Below, piece by piece: positions 1 to 7,750 of a stretch of 64,000 nucleotides of DNA; position 1 is the first letter of the stretch, and each line of letters begins with the position of its first letter. A model generated the notes under the pieces. That model was not told the DNA's origin. It ran no database searches and saw nothing but the letters and a program-made list of their open reading frames with translations. The stretch is from Pseudoluteimonas sp047602125 (GTDB taxonomy: Bacteria > Pseudomonadota > Gammaproteobacteria > Xanthomonadales > Xanthomonadaceae), in contig JASGIB010000001.1 of NCBI GenBank assembly GCA_047602125.1, positions 2,108,001 through 2,172,000 on the forward strand, in the 5' to 3' direction. The position numbers and the translations under genes are program-made.

Positions 1-308
1 ATCGGGCGTTCGAACTTCGGGCCTTCGCCGTCGGCGAAATACAGGCCGAGGCCCATCGCGTCGGGCACGGTGAGGATGTCGGAAAACAGGATCGCGGCAT
101 CGAGGTCGAAGCGGCGCAGGGGCTGCAGCGTCACCTCGCAGGCGAGTTCGGGGTTCTTCGCCAGCGCGAGGAAGCTGCCGGCCTGCGCGCGGGTCGCGCG
201 GTATTCGGGCAGGTAGCGCCCGGCCTGGCGCATCAGCCACACCGGCGTGCAATCGACGGGTTCGCGGCGCAGCGTGCGGAGGAGGCGGTCGTTTTTCAGA
301 CTGGACAA
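1..308 (-). CDS. hemE: Uroporphyrinogen decarboxylase, N-terminal part (runs off left edge)
   Basis: Cytosolic haem-pathway enzyme that removes the four acetate carboxyls of uroporphyrinogen III to give coproporphyrinogen III. Only about 102 N-terminal residues are in the window. They show the family signature TPVWLMRQAGRYLPEYRA and the downstream FSDIL segment, which carries the Asp that is catalytic in this family. There is no in-frame ATG; I start at TTG 308 (MSSLKNDR...), preceded by a weak purine-rich stretch. An in-frame TTG at 323 is the alternative. It is the last gene of the leftward aroK-aroB-WGR-hemE order known in xanthomonads, separated from the WGR gene here by one small accessory gene. 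Confidence 0.93.
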   Translation of the reverse strand, partial: MSSLKNDRLLRTLRREPVDCTPVWLMRQAGRYLPEYRATRAQAGSFLALAKNPELACEVTLQPLRRFDLDAAILFSDILTVPDAMGLGLYFADGEGPKFERP

Positions 309-329
309 AGTGGTTCTCTGCAAGAGTGG

Positions 330-611
330 TCAGGTATCCAGGAAGAAGGTAAATCCATTGTTGGGAACTCGCTTCGTGTCTTGGGGGACTTCGTCAATTT
401 TTTCGAAGAAGACCCGTGCATCTTCTGTTCGGTACTTTGGAGCGACTTCCAAATTTGGATCGTTCTTCAGGAGTTCCAACGCGAGTAGTTCGGCTTCTTT
501 CGACGTTTCGGCTTCTACGAAACGCGTTGTGTAGAAGCCGATTGGCTTCTTCTTGCCAATCAACTTTCCGGAGAAGTTGTCGCCACGAATAAGGCAGCGG
601 AATAACGGCAT
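330..611 (-). CDS. Small hypothetical protein, 93 aa, low GC
   Basis: I do not recognise a named function. The protein starts MPLFRCLIRGDNFSGKL, continues with a GFYTTRFVEA segment, then a short charged helix rich in E, A and L, and ends FTFFLDT. It has no signal peptide or membrane segment, so it is probably cytosolic. The gene starts 8 bases after the WGR stop and separates it from hemE, which normally follows. Base composition is clearly lower in GC (around half) than the flanking genes, which suggests recent acquisition. The layout (strand, then an alpha-helical stretch with an A/E-rich repeat) loosely recalls small DUF4288-like proteins such as the one at 4241-4624, but I cannot show homology. 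Confidence 0.7.
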   Translation of the reverse strand: MPLFRCLIRGDNFSGKLIGKKKPIGFYTTRFVEAETSKEAELLALELLKNDPNLEVAPKYRTEDARVFFEKIDEVPQDTKRVPNNGFTFFLDT

Positions 612-619
612 GAGTGATT

Positions 620-877
620 TCAGCCCTTCGGCGCATCCGCGCCCTGCGCGAACATCAACTGGAAACCCTTCTTCAGCTGCAAATCGCGCGCATGTTCCAG
701 CGCGACCAATGCCGAAGCCTGGTCCGGGAACTGCTCGCGCTTGAGCGTGCTGCGGCCGCCGATCTGGCCGCTCTCGCGCAACAGCGACCAGCCGCCGAGC
801 AGGTCGGCTTCCAGTTGCAGCTGGACGAAGCGCGGCGATTCGCGGCCGTCGGGGCGTTGTTGCAGCAGCAGGCGCAT
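620..877 (-). CDS. WGR domain-containing protein, 85 aa
   Basis: The whole protein is one WGR domain, the fold also found in PARPs and in MolR-type regulators, where it binds nucleic acid. The diagnostic core is visible as GGWSLLRESGQIGGR (the W-G-R spacing) followed by an aromatic/hydrophobic C-terminal helix region ending LKKGF. The start at 877 is the only ATG that keeps the N-terminal beta strand MRLLLQQ. It lies about 25 bases beyond the aroB stop on the same strand and is probably cotranscribed. Its molecular role in these bacteria is unknown; nucleic-acid binding is an inference from the fold. Confidence 0.85.
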   Translation of the reverse strand: MRLLLQQRPDGRESPRFVQLQLEADLLGGWSLLRESGQIGGRSTLKREQFPDQASALVALEHARDLQLKKGFQLMFAQGADAPKG

Positions 878-901
878 GCGTGAATTGTAGCCGTCGCGCC
901 C

Positions 902-1987
902 TCAGGCCCCGTCTGCGAGCACCGCCCGGACTGCGCTTTCGTCGACCCCGCCCACGATTTCCGCCCGGCCCGGGCCGCGCCAGAGCACGAAGCGCAGGCC
1001 GGCCGCGGTGGCCTTCTTGTCCAGGCGCATGCGCGCGAGCAGGGCCTCGGGCTCGAGCCGGGGCGGGAGGGCGATCGGCAGCCCGAAGCGCGCGAGCAGC
1101 GCCGCGAGTCGATCCGCATCGGCCTCGTCGGCCATGCCCAGCCGCGCCGAGAGCCGCGCCGCGAGCACCATCCCGACCGCGACCGCTTCGCCGTGGTTGA
1201 GGCCGGCATAGCCCTGTCCGGCCTCGATCGCGTGGCCGAAGGTGTGGCCGAAGTTGAGCAGCGCGCGTTCGCCGCGTTCGAACGGATCGCGTTCGACGAT
1301 CGCGGCCTTGTGCCGGCAACTGCGCGCGATCGCCTCGGCCAGCGCCAAGTCGTCGTGGCCGAGCAGCGCGTCGGCGTGCGCGCCGAGCCAGTCGAGGAAT
1401 CCTTCGTCGCGGATCGCGCCGTACTTCACGACTTCCGCGAAACCGGCGCGCAGTTCGCGCGGCGGCAACGTGCGCAGCGCATCGGTGTCGGCGAACACCG
1501 CGACCGGCGGATGGAAGGCGCCCACGAGGTTCTTGCCGGCGTCGAGGTCGAGCCCGGTCTTGCCGCCGACCGAGGAATCGACCATCGCGAGCAGGGACGT
1601 CGGCAACTGCACGCAGTCGATGCCGCGCATCCAGCACGCGGCCGCGAAGCCGGCGAGGTCGCCGACCACGCCGCCGCCGAGCGCGTAAACGCAGGCATCG
1701 CGGGTGGCGCCGAGGTCGGCGAGCGCCTGCAGCACGCGTTCGAACTGCGGAAGCCGTTTCGCTTCCTCGCCAGCGGGCAGCACGCATTCGCCGACGACGA
1801 TCCCGTCGCGCGAGCGCAACGCATCGACCACGCGCGCGGCGTAGAGCGGCGCGACGTTCGCATCGCCCACGACGAGCGCGTGTCGGCCGCGCATCGGCGC
1901 GAGCAGCGCATCGGCATCGCCGAGCAGGCCTGCGCCGATGCGGATGGCATAAGGCTTGTCGCCGCCGACGTTGATCATGGTCGTCAT
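902..1987 (-). CDS. aroB: 3-dehydroquinate synthase
   Basis: Second step of the shikimate pathway: NAD- and metal-dependent conversion of DAHP to 3-dehydroquinate in the cytosol. The 361-residue translation shows the nucleotide-binding ALGGGVVGDLAGFAA segment, PTSLLAMVDSSVGGKTG, the KNLVGAFHPP loop, and the zinc-ligand motifs E-VVKYG, NFGHTFGHAIE and NHGEAVAVGM. Length matches the family. The ATG at 1987 overlaps the aroK stop (ATGA), indicating translational coupling; a second in-frame ATG three codons later at 1978 is possible. Confidence 0.97.
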   Translation of the reverse strand: MTTMINVGGDKPYAIRIGAGLLGDADALLAPMRGRHALVVGDANVAPLYAARVVDALRSRDGIVVGECVLPAGEEAKRLPQFERVLQALADLGATRDACVYALGGGVVGDLAGFAAACWMRGIDCVQLPTSLLAMVDSSVGGKTGLDLDAGKNLVGAFHPPVAVFADTDALRTLPPRELRAGFAEVVKYGAIRDEGFLDWLGAHADALLGHDDLALAEAIARSCRHKAAIVERDPFERGERALLNFGHTFGHAIEAGQGYAGLNHGEAVAVGMVLAARLSARLGMADEADADRLAALLARFGLPIALPPRLEPEALLARMRLDKKATAAGLRFVLWRGPGRAEIVGGVDESAVRAVLADGA

Positions 1988-2526
1988 GCGGCCACCGTCC
2001 CGCGCTGCCATCGCGTGGCCAGCAATCCCGCCAGCGTGGTCGCTGCGTGCGTCGCGTTGTCGTTGCCGGTATCGAAGCGCAGGTCGGCGATTTCGTCGTA
2101 CAGCGGGCCGCGGATCGCCGCGAGTTCGCGCAGGGCCTGCTCGCGATCCGGGCGTTGCAGCAGTGGGCGGCTGCGGTCGCGGGTGAGGCGCTGCAATTGC
2201 GCGGGCACGTCGAGGTGCAGGTGCACGATGAAGGCGCGTTCGCGCAGCAGGCGACGGTTGTCGTCCTCCAGCACCGCGCCGCCACCCGTGGACAGCACCA
2301 GCCCGTCGCCGGCGAGAAGCGCGTGCAGGACCGCACGTTCGCGCACGCGAAAGCCGGCTTCGCCCTCGCATTCGAAGATCGTCGCCACGGTCGCGCCGGT
2401 GCGCCCTTCGATCTCGTGGTCGAGGTCGGCGAAGCGCAGGCCGAGGCGTTCGCCCAGCAACCGCCCGACGGCGCTCTTGCCGGCGCCCATCGGTCCGACC
2501 AGGGCGAGGTTGGGGGCGGGATTCAT
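1984..2526 (-). CDS. aroK: Shikimate kinase
   Basis: Phosphorylates shikimate at the 3-hydroxyl using ATP. The 180-residue protein has the Walker A loop GPMGAGKS at residues 11-18, the shikimate-binding DLDHEIE and STGGGAV segments, and the lid/adenine region RDRSRPLL, all in family order. The start at 2526 gives MNPAPNLALVGPMG, the normal distance from start to P-loop. It heads the leftward aroK-aroB cluster and is coupled to aroB by an ATGA overlap. A divergent dodecin gene starts 72 bases away. Confidence 0.97.
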   Translation of the reverse strand: MNPAPNLALVGPMGAGKSAVGRLLGERLGLRFADLDHEIEGRTGATVATIFECEGEAGFRVRERAVLHALLAGDGLVLSTGGGAVLEDDNRRLLRERAFIVHLHLDVPAQLQRLTRDRSRPLLQRPDREQALRELAAIRGPLYDEIADLRFDTGNDNATHAATTLAGLLATRWQRGTVAA

Positions 2527-2598
2527 CGGCGCGATCTTAACAATCCGCCGCCTAATCTGGCCGTCCCCGGCAGCCGCCAAGCACAGGAAGGAAACGCC

Positions 2599-2802
2599 AT
2601 GTCCGTCGCCAAGATCATCGAGCTCAATGCCTCGTCCAAGACCAGCATGGAAGACGCGGTCAAGTCCGGCCTGAAGAAGGCATCGGAAACGGTGAAGAAC
2701 ATCAAGGGCGCCTGGGTGAACGAAATCAAGGTCGTCACCGACGACGGCGGCAATGTCAGCGAATGGCGGGTCAACCTGCGGATTACCTTCGTGGTCAGCT
2801 GA
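2599..2802 (+). CDS. Dodecin family protein (flavin-binding)
   Basis: A 67-residue protein matching dodecins, small dodecameric proteins that bind flavins (FMN/riboflavin) and sequester or buffer them. Visible features are the N-terminal strand VAKIIELNASS, the helix with SMEDAVKSGLKKASETVKNI, the tryptophan in GAWVNEIKV that stacks on the isoalloxazine ring in dodecins, and the C-terminal VNLRITFVV strand. A strong ribosome binding site (AGGAAGGAAA) precedes the ATG. The gene converges on the glycerate kinase gene and their 3' ends overlap by 8 bases. Confidence 0.92.
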   Translation: MSVAKIIELNASSKTSMEDAVKSGLKKASETVKNIKGAWVNEIKVVTDDGGNVSEWRVNLRITFVVS

Positions 2803-3622
2803 GCGGCAAGGCATCCAGCGGTCGCCGCGCCGCATCCAGGCGAACGTGGCGATCGGCGATGGCCGGCAGGGTCCGCAGCGCCTGCCGGCTCACGCGTTCG
2901 AAGAACTGCACGAACCGCAGCACCTGCGGTTTCGTCATCGCTTGGCGGTCGGGGTTCGCCGCCTGCAACGTCACTTCCTGCTGCCAGCGCCATTCCGGCA
3001 CGATCTCGAATCCCGGGCCTTCTAGGAACAGCATGCGGTCGATGCGTTCCCACAACGGCGGATAGTCGCGGCCGAGCGCGTCGTTGCACCAGCGCCGCCA
3101 GGTGCCATCCGCATCTTCGTCGCGTTCCAGCGCATTGAGCGGAACGACGAGTTCTTCGTTCCGCTGCGGTGGGACCTTCTGGAACCAGCCTTCGAACAGC
3201 ACGAGGTCGGCGCCCCGCGCCGTGGGCCATTTCGATGGCGGCAGGCGCCGGTCGGCGATCTTGTCGAAGCGCGGGAGCCGGGTCGCGCGGCCTTCGCGCA
3301 GGGCGTCGATGGTCTCGATCGCGAGTGGTACGTCGTGGCTGCCCGGCGCTCCGCGTGTGGCCAGCAACGGATGCACCTCGCGCCCGAGCCGCAGGCGTTC
3401 GCGCCGGCCAAGGTAGAAGTCGTCGATGGACAGCACCACCGCGCGCAGCCCGCGCGCGGCGGCAAGCCCGGCCACCTGTGCCGAGAGCGTGGACTTGCCG
3501 CTGCCCTGCAGCCCGGCGATGGCATGGACGCGTGCGTCGTGGGCCAGGGCGTCGTCAAGCACCGCGGCGACGAAGGGTTCGGAATAGCCGGTCGGCGAGG
3601 GTGGATGCGTGCGATGCGCCAT
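2795..3622 (-). CDS. D-glycerate 3-kinase-like P-loop kinase
   Basis: A 275-residue P-loop kinase resembling the plant-type D-glycerate 3-kinase family. It has Walker A GLQGSGKST, the SIDDFYLG motif that places the substrate, a PRFDKIADRR segment and a Walker-B-like LVLFEGWF. Expected reaction: ATP plus D-glycerate to 3-phosphoglycerate. The start at 3622 gives MAHRTHPPSPTG and leaves a normal N-terminal extension before the P-loop. It is divergent from pdxH with only 17 bases between starts. Relatives include other YggC/phosphoribulokinase-like kinases, so the substrate is inferred, not seen. Confidence 0.85.
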   Translation of the reverse strand: MAHRTHPPSPTGYSEPFVAAVLDDALAHDARVHAIAGLQGSGKSTLSAQVAGLAAARGLRAVVLSIDDFYLGRRERLRLGREVHPLLATRGAPGSHDVPLAIETIDALREGRATRLPRFDKIADRRLPPSKWPTARGADLVLFEGWFQKVPPQRNEELVVPLNALERDEDADGTWRRWCNDALGRDYPPLWERIDRMLFLEGPGFEIVPEWRWQQEVTLQAANPDRQAMTKPQVLRFVQFFERVSRQALRTLPAIADRHVRLDAARRPLDALPLS

Positions 3623-3639
3623 CGCGCGACAATAGCGCA

Positions 3640-4233
3640 ATGGACGCGCTGCTCGCCGAAGCCCTTTCCACCTTCGACCGCCTGTTCGACGAGGCCGAGG
3701 CCGCGCGCGAACCCGATCGCACCGCGATGACCCTCGCCACCATCGGCGCGAACGGCCCGGCCGCGCGTATCGTGCTGCTGAAGGCGCACGGGCCGGAAGG
3801 ATTCGTGTTCTACACCCACCTCGACGGGCGCAAGGGCCGCGAACTGCAGGCCGATCCGCGCGCGGCGCTGATGTTCCACTGGCCGCGCGTGCGCCACGGA
3901 ATGCAGATACGGATCGAGGGCGATGCAGCCATCGTCCCCGATGCCGAGGCCGATGCGTATTTCGCCGGCCGTCCGCGCATGAGCCAGATCGGCGCATGGG
4001 CCTCGCGCCAGTCGGAGACGCTGGAGGCGCGCGAAACCTTCGAGCGCCGGCTGGAAATGGCCGAGGCCGAGTTCGAGGGCCGCGACGTGCCGCGCCCGCC
4101 GCGCTGGGGCGGATTCCGCATCGCGCCGCGCAGCATCGAGATCTGGTACGGCGCGCAGTTCCGCCTGCACGAACGCCACCTGTACGAACGCGATGCTGCG
4201 GGGAAGTGGACGAAGCGGATGTTGTATCCGTAA
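3640..4233 (+). CDS. pdxH: Pyridoxamine 5'-phosphate oxidase
   Basis: FMN-dependent oxidase that makes pyridoxal 5'-phosphate from pyridoxine or pyridoxamine phosphate, cytosolic, usually a homodimer. The 197-residue translation has RTAMTLATIGANGPAARIVLLK, the FMN-binding FYTHLDGRKG and the C-terminal signature IAPRSIEIWYGAQFRLHER. At 197 residues it is slightly shorter than E. coli PdxH because the N-terminal arm is reduced; no better upstream start exists. PLP made here would serve the PLP-binding YggS and the cysteine desulfurase SufS elsewhere in the window. Confidence 0.96.
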   Translation: MDALLAEALSTFDRLFDEAEAAREPDRTAMTLATIGANGPAARIVLLKAHGPEGFVFYTHLDGRKGRELQADPRAALMFHWPRVRHGMQIRIEGDAAIVPDAEADAYFAGRPRMSQIGAWASRQSETLEARETFERRLEMAEAEFEGRDVPRPPRWGGFRIAPRSIEIWYGAQFRLHERHLYERDAAGKWTKRMLYP

Positions 4234-4240
4234 ACGGGCG

Positions 4241-4624
4241 TCAGAACCTCGTCGAGTTCCGGATGGCGCTGAGGTCTTTTTCCTTGGGAAGGATTTTCCC
4301 GGCGCGTTCCATCGGGGTCGGCATCTCCTTGATGTCGTACCAGACCTCGTTCGGTTCGCATTCGACCCCAAGGTGCATCAGGTCGAGGATGCCCACGAAT
4401 TCGAAATAGACATCGTTTCCGTCCGTGTTCTTGTACTTCTGCCGTGCTTTCTTGCCGATTCGCTTGGCCTCGGCCAATGCCGCCTTGGCGGAAGCCGCCT
4501 CGATCAAGACAATCCTTTCTTCGCAGAGACGGCGTTTACCGGGATCGTCTCCGATCATGACCCTGAACTGGAAAAGCAATTTGGCAGCGAATCTCTGCGT
4601 TGCCTGCTTGGTATCCGTGTCCAT
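4241..4624 (-). CDS. DUF4288-like small protein, 127 aa
   Basis: Function unknown. The sequence fits the DUF4288 pattern: a first strand AAKLLFQFRVMIG, an ERIVLIEAASAKAALAEAKRIGKKA helix, a YKNTDGNDVYFEFVGILDL strand pair, and a final EVWYDIKEM segment. I start at ATG 4624 (MDTDTKQA...); an upstream in-frame ATG at 4675 would overlap the divergent next gene. GC is lower than in the neighbours and the gene sits alone between pdxH (convergent, 7-base gap) and a divergent gene, so it looks like an accessory insertion. Confidence 0.75.
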   Translation of the reverse strand: MDTDTKQATQRFAAKLLFQFRVMIGDDPGKRRLCEERIVLIEAASAKAALAEAKRIGKKARQKYKNTDGNDVYFEFVGILDLMHLGVECEPNEVWYDIKEMPTPMERAGKILPKEKDLSAIRNSTRF

Positions 4625-4662
4625 GGTCGGCTTGCCCGCGAAGACATGACAGAATCGGGGCC

Positions 4663-5472
4663 ATGAGTATGGCATCGGGTCCGCGCCGCATCGTCTGCCT
4701 CACCGAGGAGCCGACCGAAGTCCTGTACGCGCTCAGCGAACAGGAGCGCATCGTCGGCATCAGCGGTTTCACCGTGCGGCCGCCGCGCGCGCGCAAGGAA
4801 AAGCCCAAGGTCAGCGCGTTCACCAGCGCGAAGATCGACGAGATCCTGAAGCTCGAACCGGATTTCGTCGTCGGGTTTTCCGACATCCAGGCCGACATCG
4901 CCGCGGAACTCGTGCGCCGTGGCGTCGAGGTGTGGATTTCCAACCATCGCAGCGTCGAAGGCATCCTCGATTACGTGCGCCGACTCGGTGCGCTGGTCGG
5001 CGTGGGCGACAAGGCCAACGTCTACGCGGACGAATTGCGACGCGGGCTCGATGCCATCGAAAGCGAATCCGCGAAGCTCGTGCGGCGACCGAAAGTGTAT
5101 TTCGAGGAGTGGGACGAGCCGCCGATCACCGGCATTCGCTGGGTCGCGGAACTGGTCCGCATCGCCGGCGGCGACGACGTCTTCCCGGAACGCGCACTGG
5201 AACCGCTGGCGAAGGCACGCATCCTCGAAGACAGCAGTGAAGTGATCCGCCGTTCACCGGACATCATCCTCGGCTCGTGGTGCGGCAAGAAGTTCCGCCC
5301 GGAACGGGTCGCGGCGCGCCCGGGCTGGAACGCGATTCCCGCGGTGCGCGACGGCGAACTGCATGAAATCAAGTCGCCGATCATCCTGCAGCCCGGCCCG
5401 GCGGCATTGACCGATGGCGTGCGCGAGATCGCGGGTATTGTCTGTGCCTGGGCCGAGCGTCAGCGCGGATAG
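4663..5472 (+). CDS. Cobalamin-binding-like protein (BtuF/FecB fold), no signal peptide
   Basis: A 269-residue relative of periplasmic cobalamin- and siderophore-binding proteins. It has the two-lobe pattern: RRIVCLTEEPTEVLYALSEQERIVGIS at the start, DEILKLEPDFVVGFSDIQ, a connecting helix, then WVAELVRIAGGDDVFPE and SPDIILGSWCGKKF. Unlike E. coli BtuF it begins directly with the first lobe and has no signal peptide, so as written it is cytosolic. No permease or ATPase gene is nearby. It may bind cobalamin or another corrinoid in the cytoplasm; that is inference. The ATG at 4663 is 38 bases from the divergent DUF4288-like gene. Confidence 0.8.
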   Translation: MSMASGPRRIVCLTEEPTEVLYALSEQERIVGISGFTVRPPRARKEKPKVSAFTSAKIDEILKLEPDFVVGFSDIQADIAAELVRRGVEVWISNHRSVEGILDYVRRLGALVGVGDKANVYADELRRGLDAIESESAKLVRRPKVYFEEWDEPPITGIRWVAELVRIAGGDDVFPERALEPLAKARILEDSSEVIRRSPDIILGSWCGKKFRPERVAARPGWNAIPAVRDGELHEIKSPIILQPGPAALTDGVREIAGIVCAWAERQRG

Positions 5473-5951
5473 AAATCCCGGCTGAAGCGCACGCTCGAGG
5501 TCGAACCCGGCGCAAGTTGCGCGCGTACCTCGAACGTCAGCGTATCCGGCGCAGCCACCGGCACCAGGCCGACGTGGTCGACGAATTCGCCGACGCGGAT
5601 CTCGCGCAATGGCAATGGCTGCGTGCCGCCCTTGAGATCGGAAACCGTGGCCTGCAACGACAGCGGCGTGGCGTTGTCGCCCCTGGCGTCGCGCACGGTG
5701 AGCAGCAACAGCGCCTGGTTCGGTTCGCGCGGAATGCCGTAGCCCCGCGCCACCGATTCCTGCAAATCCCGCGTCTCCACCACGTTTGCGCGGAGGGTGA
5801 TGCCGTTGCTGGTCGCGGTGGCGCCATTCGCGGCGTCGCCTGGCGTGGTCGCCGCCATCGGCGCGGCGGGCGTCGCCGCTTCGTGGCCGCAACCCGCCAG
5901 TGCGAACGCGAAGCACAACGCGATGGGCAATCGAAGCGTGGATGCGTGCAT
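5460..5951 (-). CDS. DUF4426 family lipoprotein
   Basis: A 163-residue predicted lipoprotein with signal peptide MHASTLRLPIALCFAFALAGC and lipobox LAGC. The mature part carries the DUF4426 pattern: GITLRANVVETRDL, ARGYGIPREPNQALLLLTV, a middle ATVSDLKGG and a terminal strand FSRDFYPR. Function is unknown; such proteins are periplasmic and beta-rich. It follows proC by 7 bases on the same strand and in many xanthomonads belongs to the yggS-proC group. Its 3' end overlaps the convergent cobalamin-binding-like gene by 13 bases. Confidence 0.85.
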   Translation of the reverse strand: MHASTLRLPIALCFAFALAGCGHEAATPAAPMAATTPGDAANGATATSNGITLRANVVETRDLQESVARGYGIPREPNQALLLLTVRDARGDNATPLSLQATVSDLKGGTQPLPLREIRVGEFVDHVGLVPVAAPDTLTFEVRAQLAPGSTSSVRFSRDFYPR

Positions 5952-5958
5952 GTTCGCC

Positions 5959-6780
5959 TCAGTCGTTCATGGCCGAAAGTTCACCGCCGCGCACGCGCGC
6001 GGCGTGGATGGCGCGCGCGACGATCGCGCGGAAGCCGTCGCGTTCGAAACTTTCCAGCGCCGCCTGCGTCGTGCCGTTCGGCGAAGTCACGCGCGTGCGC
6101 AGTTCCCCGGGCGCCTCGCCGGATTCGACCAGCATGCGCGCGGCGCCGAGCACGGTCTGCAACGCGAGCGCGCGCGCGGCGTCGGGCGTCAGGCCTTCGC
6201 CGATGCCGGCGTCGATCATCGCCTCGGCCAGCAGGAAGACGTAGGCCGGGCCGCTGCCGGAAAGCGCGGTCACCGCATCCATCTGCGCTTCGTCCCCGAT
6301 CCACGTGGTCGGGCCCGCCGCGGCGAGCAGTTGTTCCACGATCGAACGGCCGTTGGCGTCGACATTCGCGTTCGCGTACAGGCCGGTGGCACCGGCGCCG
6401 AGCAGGGCGGGCGTGTTCGGCATCGCGCGCACCACGGCAAGGCCATCGCCGAGCCAGTGCTCGAGCTGCACGCTGGTGATGCCGGCGGCGACGGAGACGA
6501 CCAGGGGTTTTCCGGCCTGCGCGAGCGGTGCCAGCGATTCGCACACGGTGCGCATCACCTGCGGCTTGATCGTGAACAGCCAGGCGCCGGCGCCTTCGAC
6601 CGCTTCGGCGGCGGTGCGGAAGGTGCGCACGCGGAAACCGCTGGCCAGCGCTTCGCGCGGCGCATCGACCGGTTCGGCGACGCGGATCCGCTCCGGCGGC
6701 ATGCCTTGCGCGACCAGCCCGCCGATGAGGCTGCGGGCCATGTTGCCGCCGCCGATGAAGGCGATGGTCGGCTGGATCAT
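5959..6780 (-). CDS. proC: Pyrroline-5-carboxylate reductase
   Basis: Last step of proline synthesis: NAD(P)H-dependent reduction of pyrroline-5-carboxylate. The 273-residue protein has the Rossmann fingerprint IAFIGGGNMARSLIGG at the N-terminus, the AMPNTPALLGAG segment and the C-terminal signature region ALSGSGPAYVFLLAEAMIDAG with RVTSPNGTTQAAL. Full length. Its ATG overlaps the yggS stop as ATGA, so the two are translationally coupled. Confidence 0.97.
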   Translation of the reverse strand: MIQPTIAFIGGGNMARSLIGGLVAQGMPPERIRVAEPVDAPREALASGFRVRTFRTAAEAVEGAGAWLFTIKPQVMRTVCESLAPLAQAGKPLVVSVAAGITSVQLEHWLGDGLAVVRAMPNTPALLGAGATGLYANANVDANGRSIVEQLLAAAGPTTWIGDEAQMDAVTALSGSGPAYVFLLAEAMIDAGIGEGLTPDAARALALQTVLGAARMLVESGEAPGELRTRVTSPNGTTQAALESFERDGFRAIVARAIHAARVRGGELSAMND

Positions 6781-7452
6781 GCGGTCTCCTTCGCTGGTCG
6801 TGGCCCGAACAATGCACTGCCGATGCGGACCATGGTCGCACCCTCGGCGATGGCGATCGCGAAATCGTCGCTCATGCCCATCGACAGCGTGTCGGCTTGC
6901 GGATGGTTTTCGCGCAGGCGTTCGAACAATTCGCGCATGCGGGCGAACGCGGGCCGGCGTCGTTCCGGATCGGCATGCGGCGCGGGAATCGCCATCAGCC
7001 CGCGCAGGGCGAGGCGCGGTTCCGCAGCGCCGGCCGCGGCCAGCGCCGGGACATCGTCCGGGCGGCAGCCGTGCTTGCTCCCTTCGTCATCGATGTTGAC
7101 CTGCAGCAACACGTTCAACGGCGGCAATGCGTCCGGCCGGTGGCGGGCGAGGGCATCGACCAGCTTGCCCCGGTCCACGGTCTGCACCCAGTCGAAATCG
7201 CGGGCGGCCTCGCGCGCCTTGTTCGATTGCAGGTGGCCGACCAGGTGCCATTCCAGCCCGCGCCCGGCGAGCGCCGCGATCTTGCCCGCGGCTTCCTGCA
7301 CGTAGTTTTCCCCGAACGCCTTCTGGCCCAGTCCGGCCAGGGCCGCGACCTCGTCCGCGGTCCGGGTCTTGGACACCGCCAACAGGCGCGGGACGTTCTG
7401 GCCGCCCGCCGGCCTGCGTTGCGTTATCCAAACTGTGCAGGACGTTCGACAA
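6777..7452 (-). CDS. yggS: YggS-family PLP homeostasis protein, apparent N-terminal frameshift
   Basis: Cytosolic PLP-binding protein of the alanine-racemase-like fold, involved in vitamin B6 and amino-acid homeostasis. The body is intact: LLAVSKT (PLP lysine), GQKAFGENYVQEA, WHLVGHLQSNKAR, QVNIDDEGSKHG, LSMGMSDDFAIAIAEGATMVRIG. The N-terminus is not. The body frame has no ATG, GTG or TTG near the expected start. The plausible beginning, TTG 7452 (MSNVLHSLDNATQA), is in another frame. One extra base in the GC run 7401-7410 separates them, and the joined N-terminus would be about 10 residues shorter than in E. coli. An open frame reaching ATG 7610 exists but reads unrelated residues over the pilT promoter. 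Sequencing error, real frameshift and an unusual start are all possible. Confidence 0.78.
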
Positions 7453-7750
7453 ACGCCCGGCGGTACGGGTTCATGGATCGATTGTCGGCTCTTGCGGGAG
7501 GCATATACTGCCTGCGGCCCCCTGTCGTGTCCTGCGACAGCGGGTTCAAGGGCGCTGCATGGAAGCTGCGCCCGCCGGGTTCCGCCGCGAAAGCGTCGGT
7601 CTGCCGGCACGCGAGGACGGGTCGATCCCGCAAGGATCGGGTCCGGGACTCGAAGCGTCGCGGCGGGGCTGGATGGCCCCGATGCGGTTACGACGACTCG
7701 CGCGGCAACAACGGGGAAACACGCCGCGCACCACGGGGAGTATTGCCACC
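7453..7750. other. pilT upstream region with long GC-rich leader
   Basis: This 298-base stretch has no convincing gene. It holds the divergent yggS/pilT control region. A candidate promoter (separate entry) lies near its left end, so the pilT transcript would carry a leader of roughly 230 bases. The leader contains hairpins, for example CGATCC-CGCAA-GGATCG at 7623-7639. No known riboswitch consensus is recognisable to me. Confidence 0.5.
7482..7509 (+). promoter_or_regulatory. Candidate sigma-70 promoter for pilT
   Basis: A TTGTCG -35-like hexamer at 7482-7487 and a TATACT -10-like hexamer at 7504-7509 are separated by 16 bases. This is the best match in the region between yggS and pilT and sits about 240 bases before the pilT start. 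Prediction by eye only. Confidence 0.45.

Noticed and set aside
330..2336. Continuous 668-codon minus-strand frame across aroK, aroB and the WGR gene
   Set aside because: It is an out-of-phase reading of aroK/aroB with Arg/Ala-rich low-complexity translation, as expected in high-GC DNA; only its last 93 codons (330-611) form a believable gene.
7453..7610. Upstream extension of yggS to ATG 7610
   Set aside because: It would add about 55 residues unlike any YggS protein and run through the pilT promoter region; the TTG 7452 start with a one-base shift gives better N-terminal residues.
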